From: an uncultured Bacilli bacterium
Lineage (GTDB): Bacteria; Bacillota_I; Bacilli_A; RFN20; CAG-826
Length of the DNA stretch: 28,034 nt
Assembly: GCA_934168325.1 (NCBI GenBank)
Contig: CAKPNG010000021.1
Location: forward strand, 1-28,034
Reading direction: 5' to 3'
The position numbers and the translations under genes were made by a program. This document shows positions 1 to 7,172 of the stretch, piece after piece. The notes under the pieces were generated by a model. That model made no database searches. It was not told where the DNA came from and saw only the letters and a list, made by a program, of their open reading frames with translations. How positions within the stretch are numbered: the first letter of the stretch is position 1; each line of letters opens with the position of its first letter.

Positions 1-56
1 TTAACGAAAAAGACCTTAAATTAATTAAAAATTATCGTTTTAGCACAATAAAATAG
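1..56 (+). CDS. possible 3' end of an upstream plus-strand gene (partial)
   Basis: One forward frame is open from the window edge to a TAG at 54-56 and reads NEKDLKLIKNYRFSTIK. It could be the C-terminus of a gene that starts outside the window, but 17 codons are too few to identify it or to exclude chance. A short minus-strand frame overlaps it, so at most one of the two is real. Confidence 0.22.
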   Translation, partial: NEKDLKLIKNYRFSTIK

Positions 57-153
57 GCTTATCTTAAAAAGACAGGTCATATCACTTTTCTCCTTTGTGT
101 CGTTTAATAAGATACCACAAATTAAAACATTTTTCTATATAATAATGCAATAA

Positions 154-172
154 CATAAGATATAATCTTATG
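154..172 (+). promoter_or_regulatory. ispG promoter: TATAAT inside a 19-bp palindrome
   Basis: CATAAGATATAATCTTATG is a perfect 7-bp inverted repeat around TATAA, and the -10 hexamer TATAAT (161-166) lies at its centre. Seven bases separate that hexamer from the ispG ATG at 174, so transcription would start at or next to the start codon. No convincing -35 box and no ribosome site is visible. A second TATAAT lies at 138-143. The symmetry suggests an operator over the promoter; that part is inference. Confidence 0.5.
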
Positions 173-173
173 T

Positions 174-1232
174 ATGAATAGAAATAAGACAAAATTAGTT
201 AAAATTGGGAATATTACATGCGGTAATAGTGATAAAGTTTTAATTCAATCCATGTGTAATATTAAAACTAGCCATGTCAAAAAAATTATTAAGCAAATTA
301 ATGAATGTGCTGATTTAGGCGCAGATATGATGAGGGTTAGCATTCTTGATTTTAAAGATGCTTATGCAATTAAAAAAATTGTCAATAATATTAAAATTCC
401 TTTGATTTGTGACATACATTTTAATTACAAATTCGCTATTATTGCTATTAAAAATGGAGCAAGTAAAATTAGATTAAATCCTGGCAATTTAAAAAATGAA
501 AACGAAATTAAAGAAATTGTTGAATTAGCTAATAAATATAATGTTGCTATAAGAATTGGAGTTAATTCTGGCTCTTTAGATAGGGAAATAAAAGAAAAAT
601 ATAAAGATTTTCCATTATATAAACAAATGGTTTTTAATACTTTAGAGTACATTAAAATTTTAGAGAAATATAATTTTCATAATATAGTTATCAGCTTAAA
701 AAGCAGTAATTTGTTCGATACAATCAATGCTTATAAAGAATTTTCTAAAATTTCTAATTATCCTTTGCATATTGGATTAACTGAGTCTGGTTTTGATGAT
801 ATTGGAATAATTCGTAGTGTTGCTTGCTTATCTCCTTTATTATTAGAAGGAATTGGAAATACTATTAGAATATCTCTTACAAGTGATCCTAAAAAAGAAA
901 TTTTAACATGTAAAAGATTATTACATGATTTAGGTCTATATGACGATTATCCTACTTTAATATCTTGTCCTACTTGTGGTAGAACCATGGTTAATGTAAA
1001 AACTTTAGCTAAAAAGACTTTAGATTTTTTAGTCAATAATAATATAAATATTACTGTTGCAATTATGGGATGTGCAGTTAATGGAATCGGTGAAGGAAAA
1101 AAAGCTGACATCGGGTTAGCTGGAGGAAAAAACAAATTTATTATCTTTAAAAAGGGTAAGTTTTATAAAGAAGTTAATGAAAAAGATGCTTTAAATGAGT
1201 TATTTAAAGAATTATTAACTTTTAAAAAATAA
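174..1232 (+). CDS. ispG: 4-hydroxy-3-methylbut-2-en-1-yl diphosphate synthase IspG (GcpE)
   Basis: Cytosolic iron-sulfur enzyme of the MEP isoprenoid pathway; it converts methylerythritol cyclodiphosphate to HMBPP, the substrate of IspH, which is encoded 2.3 kb away on the same strand. The 352-residue protein has the N-terminal KIGNITCGNSDKVLIQSM stretch of the family's TIM barrel. The [4Fe-4S] ligands are C265 and C268 in SCPTCGRTM and C300 in MGCAVNGIGE, with the catalytic glutamate likely E307. The length matches the short bacterial form. The start at 174 has no ribosome site and lies only seven bases after a TATAAT, which implies a leaderless message. An out-of-frame ATG at 170 opens a three-codon frame across it. 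The gene converges on nfo with a 2-bp gap and no hairpin terminator. Confidence 0.96.
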   Translation: MNRNKTKLVKIGNITCGNSDKVLIQSMCNIKTSHVKKIIKQINECADLGADMMRVSILDFKDAYAIKKIVNNIKIPLICDIHFNYKFAIIAIKNGASKIRLNPGNLKNENEIKEIVELANKYNVAIRIGVNSGSLDREIKEKYKDFPLYKQMVFNTLEYIKILEKYNFHNIVISLKSSNLFDTINAYKEFSKISNYPLHIGLTESGFDDIGIIRSVACLSPLLLEGIGNTIRISLTSDPKKEILTCKRLLHDLGLYDDYPTLISCPTCGRTMVNVKTLAKKTLDFLVNNNINITVAIMGCAVNGIGEGKKADIGLAGGKNKFIIFKKGKFYKEVNEKDALNELFKELLTFKK

Positions 1233-1234
1233 CT

Positions 1235-2095
1235 TTATTCTTTTAATAATTTAATTTCATCTTTATATGGAGGAAATCCATTGATATATGGAGTTTCTAA
1301 TATTTTAGGTACATCGATTAATTTTTCGTTAAATACATATTTTTTAAGTGTATTCAATCCTATAGTACCTTTTCCTATATTTTCATGGCGATCTTTATGA
1401 GAACCTTTAATATTTTTGCTGTCATTTAAATGGATAACTTTTAATCGGTCTAATCCAATTTTTTTATCGAATAAATCTAATACTTCATCAATATTTTCAA
1501 CATTATAGCCAGCATCATTTATATGACAAGTATCTAAGCAAACTCCTAAACGATTTTTAAATTGAGAATTATTAATAATATAAGCGATTTCATCGAATGT
1601 TTTCCCGAGTTCACTACCCTTACCAGCCATTGTTTCTAGGCAAATTGTTACATCGGTATTATCTTCTTTTAAAACTTCATTTAATCCTTTAATGATTTGC
1701 TTTAATCCAACTTCTTCGCCTTGTCCAATATGTAAACCAGGATGTAGTACTAATAATTTGCATCCAAAAGCATAAGTTCTATTTAATTCATTTTTTAAAA
1801 CTTTTTTAGCTAATTCAAACTTATTTTCATCTATAGAGTTTCCTAAATTAATAATATAGGGAGCATGGACTACAATTTTATTTATATCAATATTATTTTC
1901 TTTTAATAATTTTTGTCCTTCAACTATTTTACATTTTTCTAGTGGTACTCTAATACTATTTTGAGGAGCACCCGTATAAAACATAAAAGTGTTTTCGCTA
2001 TATGAAATCGCTTCTTTTACTGCTCCTAAAAAATAATCAGGTGCGCACATTGATATATGACTTCCTAATAATACTTCTTTATTTGTTTCTAGCAT
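1235..2095 (-). CDS. nfo: endonuclease IV (AP endonuclease Nfo)
   Basis: Zinc-dependent apurinic/apyrimidinic endonuclease of base-excision repair. LLGSHISM near the N-terminus matches the GSHVSM opening of the family, and VVHAPYIINLGN, LVLHPGLHIG, ICLETMAGKGSELG, VCLDTCHINDAGY and VIHLNDSKNIKGSHKDRHENIGKG supply the metal-binding His, Glu and Asp residues of the TIM barrel. An in-frame ATG at 2149 would add 18 lysine-rich residues absent from relatives and a 71-bp overlap with the helicase gene. I prefer the ATG at 2095 (286 residues, near the E. coli length), which has GGAAGAGAG about 11 bases upstream and overlaps the helicase gene by 17 bp. It is therefore probably cotranscribed with and translationally coupled to the helicase, the same neighbour as in Bacillus. 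Confidence 0.94.
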   Translation of the reverse strand: MLETNKEVLLGSHISMCAPDYFLGAVKEAISYSENTFMFYTGAPQNSIRVPLEKCKIVEGQKLLKENNIDINKIVVHAPYIINLGNSIDENKFELAKKVLKNELNRTYAFGCKLLVLHPGLHIGQGEEVGLKQIIKGLNEVLKEDNTDVTICLETMAGKGSELGKTFDEIAYIINNSQFKNRLGVCLDTCHINDAGYNVENIDEVLDLFDKKIGLDRLKVIHLNDSKNIKGSHKDRHENIGKGTIGLNTLKKYVFNEKLIDVPKILETPYINGFPPYKDEIKLLKE

Positions 2096-3428
2096 TTTCG
2101 CGATATCTCTCTTCCATTTGTCGTCTAATATCTTTTTTAATAATTTCACGACGATGTTTACTTTTAACTTTTTGAACTGCTATTTTAATTTTTTTCTTAT
2201 ATCCAGGTTTAACTTTTTTAGATTTATTTCTATTTATAGCTTTTTTGATTTCTTTGTCTAATTCTGTAGGTACTCTTTTTACTTTCTTTTTTTCTTTAAT
2301 AAATGAAGAATCGTTTATTAAAGAATCGTTTTCAAATTTTAAAAATGATGCATGCAAACCATCTTTAATTAGCTTTTCACACAATTTTTGATGTTCATTG
2401 TCATAAAAAACATATGATTTTCCATCTTTTTTATTACGACCAGTTCTTCCAGCTCGATGATAATAATATTCTAAATTGTTTGGCAATTCTAAACTTAAAA
2501 CGTCAGTAACATCAATTATATCTAGGCCTCTACTTGCAATATCTGTACAAACAATGACAGGAAATTCGTTGTTATTTATTCTCTTTAACATTGAATTTCT
2601 TTCTCTTGGTAATAAATCTCCACTTAAAAAGCCGCATTTAATCTTATTTTTTGATAAAAATTCATATAGAGATCGTGCTTCTTCTTTACTATTAGCAAAT
2701 ATTATTAGCAAATAAGGATTTACTGCGTTTATAAATTTTAAAACTAAATTATTTTTATTTTGATGTTTAGTATTAATAAAATAGTGTTCAACTTCTTTAG
2801 CAGTATTATCATTTTTAGATAAAGTAAGGATATAATCAGGGGATATATATTTTTTTAAAAAAACTTCGACTTTTTTAGATATTGTTGCACTAAAAACTTC
2901 AATTTGATTGCATTTTGATATTTTAATAATTTCATCAATATCTTCAAAAAAATCATTATCCATTAGCATATCTGCTTCATCTAAAACTATTGTTTTTAAA
3001 TTAGAAAGGTCAATATTCACGTTGTTTAATAAATATTTTAATCTTCCTGGGGTTGCAATTGCGATTTCAGTTCCACTTTCTAAACTTTCTTCATTTCTAG
3101 TAGTATCAACTCCACTTATATATAGTTTTACATTAAGTGAAGGAAAATATTTTTTAAATTGAGAAGCAAACAAATATGTTTGCTTAGAAAGTTCACGGGT
3201 AGGTGAAATTATAATAGCTTGTAATTTATTATTAAATTCCAAATTATTAAGAACAGGAATTAAAAAGGAATGTGTTTTTCCACTTCCGGTTTCACTTTGA
3301 ACAATGATATTTTCACCTTTTAAAGCTTTTGGAATAACAACATCTTGTACTTTTGTAGCTTCGAAATATCCTAATTCATTCAAAGCTTCTATCAATTCTT
3401 TTTTTAAATTAAACGACTTAAAATTCAT
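2079..3428 (-). CDS. cshB: DEAD-box RNA helicase, CshB/YqfR type
   Basis: ATP-dependent RNA helicase, probably for RNA unwinding, decay or ribosome work. All core motifs are present in the 449-residue protein: Q28 (Q motif), SETGSGKT (45-52), PTREL (76-80), ATPGR (125-129), DEAD (150-153) and SAT (180-182), then domain 2 with IFANSKEEA, CTDIASRGLDI and HRAGRTGR. The last 80 residues are rich in Lys and Arg, a typical RNA-binding tail. The CshB assignment rests on gene order (next to nfo and close to nif3 and ispH, as in B. subtilis). There is no ribosome site before the ATG; TAAAAT at 3435-3440 ends six bases upstream, so the message looks leaderless. It is divergent from ispH with 89 bp between the starts. 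Confidence 0.93.
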   Translation of the reverse strand: MNFKSFNLKKELIEALNELGYFEATKVQDVVIPKALKGENIIVQSETGSGKTHSFLIPVLNNLEFNNKLQAIIISPTRELSKQTYLFASQFKKYFPSLNVKLYISGVDTTRNEESLESGTEIAIATPGRLKYLLNNVNIDLSNLKTIVLDEADMLMDNDFFEDIDEIIKISKCNQIEVFSATISKKVEVFLKKYISPDYILTLSKNDNTAKEVEHYFINTKHQNKNNLVLKFINAVNPYLLIIFANSKEEARSLYEFLSKNKIKCGFLSGDLLPRERNSMLKRINNNEFPVIVCTDIASRGLDIIDVTDVLSLELPNNLEYYYHRAGRTGRNKKDGKSYVFYDNEHQKLCEKLIKDGLHASFLKFENDSLINDSSFIKEKKKVKRVPTELDKEIKKAINRNKSKKVKPGYKKKIKIAVQKVKSKHRREIIKKDIRRQMEERYRENARNK

Positions 3429-3434
3429 ATGTCT

Positions 3435-3440
3435 ATTTTA
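3435..3440 (-). promoter_or_regulatory. candidate -10 box of the helicase-nfo unit
   Basis: TAAAAT on the minus strand ends six bases before the helicase ATG. No good -35 is visible. If used, transcription starts on the start codon. Confidence 0.35.
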
Positions 3441-3504
3441 ATGATTTTTTATGATAAATTCTATAAAAATAATTTATCTTATTTAAATAAATTCATTAAT
3501 GTAG

Positions 3505-3510
3505 TAAACT
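3505..3510 (+). promoter_or_regulatory. candidate -10 box of ispH
   Basis: TAAACT ends seven bases before the ispH ATG. The match to TATAAT is moderate and the -35 region is poor. The spacing again implies a leaderless start, and the bases before the ATG (TTCTTATG) resemble those before ispG (ATCTTATG). Confidence 0.28.
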
Positions 3511-3517
3511 CATTCTT

Positions 3518-4384
3518 ATGAATGTAGAACTAATAAAACCATATGGTTTTTGTACTGGTGCTTTAAAAGCAATTGACTTAGTAAAAAAAGTAAGAAAAGA
3601 TAACCCTGATAACAACATCATTTTATTTGGACCTATTCTTCATAACGAAAATATTAACGAGTTAATGAATAATTTAAAAATCAGAGTTTTAGATTTACCT
3701 TATGAAGCTTATTCAGACGTTATTGATACTTTATCAATTGACGATATTGTAATATTACCAGCTCATGGACATGATAATTATTTAGAAGAAAAACTATTAA
3801 GAAAAGGAATTCTTTATGTTGATGCTACTTGTCCTATTATTAAAAAAATACACGACTTAATATTAATAGATTACGCTGATAGAGATATCATTTATATTGG
3901 TAAAAAATCACATATTGAAGCAATAACAACCACTTCACTAAAGGAAAATATTTTTCTATTTGACATAAACGATCATACTGATTTAACTCAATATCATATA
4001 TCAAAGCCAATTATCTTATATCAAACAACATTAACTAAGTACGATGTAAAAGAATCTATAAAAATTATCAAAAAACTATTTCCAGATGCTCAAGAAGGAA
4101 AAACATTATGCAGACAATGCACTATTCGCCAAAATAACCTTATTAAGTCGTTAAACGAAAATGTTTTCGTAATTGTGGTAGGAAGTAAAAACTCTTGTAA
4201 TACTATTTCTTTACTAAATATATACTATAAAAATACTAAAAATGAAAATATCATATTAGTTAATAGTTTAGATGAAGTCAAAAAAATGAATTTCAATAAA
4301 AATTATAAATATATTATTACAAGTGGTACTTCAACTCCAAATAGCATAGTTGAAAGTATATATAAATATATTAGATCACTTTAG
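3518..4384 (+). CDS. ispH: 4-hydroxy-3-methylbut-2-enyl diphosphate reductase IspH (LytB)
   Basis: Last enzyme of the MEP pathway; it reduces HMBPP to IPP and DMAPP with a [4Fe-4S] cluster. Seen in the sequence: C12 in YGFCTGALKAI, H83 in PAHGHD, C105 in DATCPIIKKIH, the His-Glu pair H132 and E134 in SHIEAI (E. coli H124/E126), C198 in TLCRQCTIRQ as the probable third cluster ligand, and GSKNSCNT in place of the usual GSxNSSNT. At 288 residues it has normal length, but several motifs diverge from the E. coli form. It stands alone on the plus strand, has no ribosome site, and its 3' end overlaps the 3' end of nif3 by 14 bp. Confidence 0.95.
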   Translation: MNVELIKPYGFCTGALKAIDLVKKVRKDNPDNNIILFGPILHNENINELMNNLKIRVLDLPYEAYSDVIDTLSIDDIVILPAHGHDNYLEEKLLRKGILYVDATCPIIKKIHDLILIDYADRDIIYIGKKSHIEAITTTSLKENIFLFDINDHTDLTQYHISKPIILYQTTLTKYDVKESIKIIKKLFPDAQEGKTLCRQCTIRQNNLIKSLNENVFVIVVGSKNSCNTISLLNIYYKNTKNENIILVNSLDEVKKMNFNKNYKYIITSGTSTPNSIVESIYKYIRSL

Positions 4385-5150
4385 GCAATTCTTCGTGATC
4401 GATTGTTATTACGTTTAATTGATCATCAATATCAAGCAAAACTTTTTTCATTTGCTTCATAAATATTTTTTCAATTTCGTGTGGTAAATCTAAATAATTA
4501 TATTTATATGAAATGACTCCTCTACGTCCATGATGTGGAATATCTCCGCTAATGAAGATATCATATCCTTCTTCTTGGGCGTTTCTATATCCATACCATC
4601 CTCCGCCACCAACAATAGCAACAGAAGTTATTTCACTTTTACCATAAGATAATAACAAGCCATAATCAACATTTAATTTTTCTTTGGCGTATTTTGCAAA
4701 ATCATAAACATTCATTGACTTTTTTAATATTCCACCTCTAGCCATTTGCATAGTTTCTAAAGGTTTAATATTTATTAGGTCTAATGCTTCGGCTAAAGCG
4801 TCATTCATACCATTAGTTCCTTCATCAAAATTTGTGTGATAAGAACAAATAGGTATATTATAAGAATCAATTAAGTTGCATAATTTTTCTTTATTTTGAT
4901 CATTTAAAAATACATATTTCTTCTTACCATAAATAAAAGGATGATGAGTAATAATTAAGTCTATTTTATTTAATAAATCATCTTCCTTCATTTTATTAAA
5001 GACAATTTCATCGAAATCTAGGCATAATAAAATAGTTTTTACTTCTTCTTTAAGCTTTCCAGTTTGTAAGCCAGGATAATCGTGATATTTTTTTGCAATT
5101 GATTTAGGATAAAATTTAGATATTTTTTTTAATAACGCTTTAGTTTTCAT
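4371..5150 (-). CDS. Nif3-like dinuclear metal center protein (YqfO family)
   Basis: Member of the NIF3/DUF34 family, a conserved metal-binding protein of unsettled function; the GTP cyclohydrolase I type 2 label often attached to it is not well supported. The 259-residue protein has the hallmark ITHHPFIYG (H69, H70) and a C-terminal SGDIPHHGRR and DLPHE pair that supply further metal ligands. It is the short form, without the PII-like insert of Bacillus YqfO. A ribosome site (AAGGA) lies about nine bases before the ATG, inside the end of trmK, which it overlaps by 11 bp. It is the last gene of the glyS-dnaG-rpoD-trmK unit and its end overlaps the convergent ispH end. Confidence 0.9.
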   Translation of the reverse strand: MKTKALLKKISKFYPKSIAKKYHDYPGLQTGKLKEEVKTILLCLDFDEIVFNKMKEDDLLNKIDLIITHHPFIYGKKKYVFLNDQNKEKLCNLIDSYNIPICSYHTNFDEGTNGMNDALAEALDLINIKPLETMQMARGGILKKSMNVYDFAKYAKEKLNVDYGLLLSYGKSEITSVAIVGGGGWYGYRNAQEEGYDIFISGDIPHHGRRGVISYKYNYLDLPHEIEKIFMKQMKKVLLDIDDQLNVITIDHEELPKVI

Positions 5151-5814
5151 ATAAAATAGTCCTTATTTCTTTAATTCTATTTTTAAATTCGATTTTTCTC
5201 TCATTGTTAATCTTGTTATTTAGCAGTAAGTTTTCAAGTTTTCTTATTTCTTCTTCGTAATGTATTATATAATCTTTATATTTTTTATTCATTAAAATAG
5301 GTCCATATCTCAATTCAATATCACTATAATCTTTATTGCCCTTAGTGAAACTTATTAATTCGTAATATATTCCATTTTCAATTAATGCTACTTCATCAGA
5401 AATAAAAAATCCTAATGAGATAATAAATTTCCTTAATTCATACATATTGTTATGACTATCTATAATAAAATTTTTGATAAATTTTACTTTATCTTTATTT
5501 TCTAAAATAATCGATTCAATCGTAGAAAATCCCATTCCAGCAATAACAACTGTTTCGTATTCATTATTCAAATCACTTAGTCCGCTAGAGAGATATAATT
5601 TACATCTATTAGGATATTTTTCGATAATAGTACTTAAATTTGTTTTTAAATTAGTAAAAGGACCAACCTTATTTTCGATTCCAATTACTTTATTTGCAAT
5701 ATTATTATTTAAAAGTTCAATTAAAAGGTAGCCGTGATCACTGCCAATATCGGCTACATTGCTACCTTTTTTAATTAATTTAGCTATTTCTTTTATTCTA
5801 TTACTTACTTCCAT
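5140..5814 (-). CDS. trmK: tRNA (adenine(22)-N1)-methyltransferase TrmK
   Basis: SAM-dependent methyltransferase that makes m1A22 in tRNA, as shown for Bacillus YqfN. The SAM-binding motif I is VADIGSDHGYLLIELL near residue 20, followed by IGIENK (motif II) and VVIAGMG (the NPPY-like position). About 224 residues is the family length. The ATG at 5814 overlaps the rpoD stop as TGATG and no ribosome site is visible, so translation is probably coupled to rpoD. A TTG one codon upstream (5817) would also open the frame but is a weaker choice. The rpoD-trmK-nif3 order is the same as in B. subtilis. Confidence 0.93.
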   Translation of the reverse strand: MEVSNRIKEIAKLIKKGSNVADIGSDHGYLLIELLNNNIANKVIGIENKVGPFTNLKTNLSTIIEKYPNRCKLYLSSGLSDLNNEYETVVIAGMGFSTIESIILENKDKVKFIKNFIIDSHNNMYELRKFIISLGFFISDEVALIENGIYYELISFTKGNKDYSDIELRYGPILMNKKYKDYIIHYEEEIRKLENLLLNNKINNERKIEFKNRIKEIRTILYEN

Positions 5815-7160
5815 CAATAACGATAATCATCAAGTTTCTTTTGTCTTGTAGGATGACGTAACTTTCTAATAGCTTTAGCTTCTATTTGTCTAATACGTTC
5901 TCTAGTAACACCGAATTCTTTACCAACTTCTTCTAATGTTCTAGGTTTATTATCATCAATACCATATCTAAGTCTTAAAACACGTTCTTCACGATCTGTT
6001 AAATCGCTCATAACATCGTATAAAGCACTACGAATCATTGCTTGTGTTGTATAATCAGTTGGAGATACGCTTTCTTTATCTTCAACAAAATCACCTAAAT
6101 GTGAATCATCTTCTTCACCAATAGGACTTTCTAAAGAAACAGGTTCTAATGCAATTCTTTGTATTTCACGAATTCTATCTGGGCTAATAGCACCTTGCAT
6201 TTCATCACTAATTTCTTCAGCTGAAGGCTCACGTCCTAATTTTTGAATTAATTGTCTTTGAACTTTTGTTATTTTATTGATAGTTTCGACCATGTGAACA
6301 GGAATTCTAATAGTTCTAGCTTGGTCAGCTATAGCTCTAGCAATTGCTTGTTTAATCCACCATGTTGCATAAGTTGAAAATTTAAAATTCTTTGTATAAT
6401 CGAATTTTTCAACAGCTTTCATTAAACCCAAATTACCTTCTTCAATCAAATCTAAGAATTGCATACCACGACCAATGTAATGCTTTGCGATAGAAACAAC
6501 CAATCTCAAGTTTGCATCGATTAATTCATGTTTTGCTTCTTCATCTCCTTGAAGAATTCTTTTTGCTAATTCTTGCTCTTCATCAGCTTTTAATAATTTA
6601 TATTTACCAATTTCTTTTAAATATAATTTAACACTATCATTAACTTTAACATCACTAGATTCTAAGTTGTCTAATTTATCAACATCGATATCAGCTGATT
6701 CTTTTTCACTTTCAGGAACATCATCAGCATCAATTTCATCATCGATTAAGTCATCACTATCTAAAGCATTTTCATCAAAATCTAAGTTATCTAAATCACC
6801 AGCTGAAGAATCATCTAATCCTTCACCAGTAATTTCATATCCTAAATTTTTAAAATGTTCTAAAACTTCTTCATATTGTTCATCGCTTAATTCGAGATGA
6901 CTAGTTTTATCTAAAAATTCATCTTGATCAAAAACTTTAGTTTTTTTGCATTTCTTTTCAAATTCACTAATAATAGAATTTAAGCTTTCGATTGCTTCAT
7001 CATCTTCATCATCAGGAATGTCGATATAATCTTCATCTTCGTTTATTTCTTCATCTTTTTTAGCTTTTGCAGCTTTTGTTTTCTTTTTAGCTTCTACTTC
7101 AGACTCTTTAATTTTGCCTTTAGTTTTAGTTTTTTCCATAGTTTTAGTTTCTTTTTCCAT
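5814..7160 (-). CDS. rpoD: RNA polymerase primary sigma factor RpoD/SigA
   Basis: Housekeeping sigma-70 factor that directs RNA polymerase to TTGACA/TATAAT promoters such as those seen here. The protein has 448 residues. Region 1.2 starts near residue 171; region 2 (about 215-290) contains FDLIEEGNLGL-type and FSTYATWWIKQAI stretches for -10 recognition and melting; region 3 spans about 291-370; region 4 (about 385-445) has the helix-turn-helix EVGKEFGVTRERIRQIE for the -35 box. It is about 75 residues longer than B. subtilis SigA because of a Lys/Glu-rich head (1-40) and very acidic stretches (40-55 and 115-165) around a region 1.1-like segment. The ribosome site AAGGAGG lies 12 bp after dnaG. 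It ends in TGA, overlapping the trmK ATG. Confidence 0.98.
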   Translation of the reverse strand: MEKETKTMEKTKTKGKIKESEVEAKKKTKAAKAKKDEEINEDEDYIDIPDDEDDEAIESLNSIISEFEKKCKKTKVFDQDEFLDKTSHLELSDEQYEEVLEHFKNLGYEITGEGLDDSSAGDLDNLDFDENALDSDDLIDDEIDADDVPESEKESADIDVDKLDNLESSDVKVNDSVKLYLKEIGKYKLLKADEEQELAKRILQGDEEAKHELIDANLRLVVSIAKHYIGRGMQFLDLIEEGNLGLMKAVEKFDYTKNFKFSTYATWWIKQAIARAIADQARTIRIPVHMVETINKITKVQRQLIQKLGREPSAEEISDEMQGAISPDRIREIQRIALEPVSLESPIGEEDDSHLGDFVEDKESVSPTDYTTQAMIRSALYDVMSDLTDREERVLRLRYGIDDNKPRTLEEVGKEFGVTRERIRQIEAKAIRKLRHPTRQKKLDDYRY

Positions 7161-7172
7161 AAATTAACCTCC

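Noticed and set aside
2096..2149. Longer start for nfo at 2149
   Set aside because: It adds 18 residues not seen in the family and a 71-bp overlap with the helicase gene; the ATG at 2095 fits family length and has a ribosome-like site.
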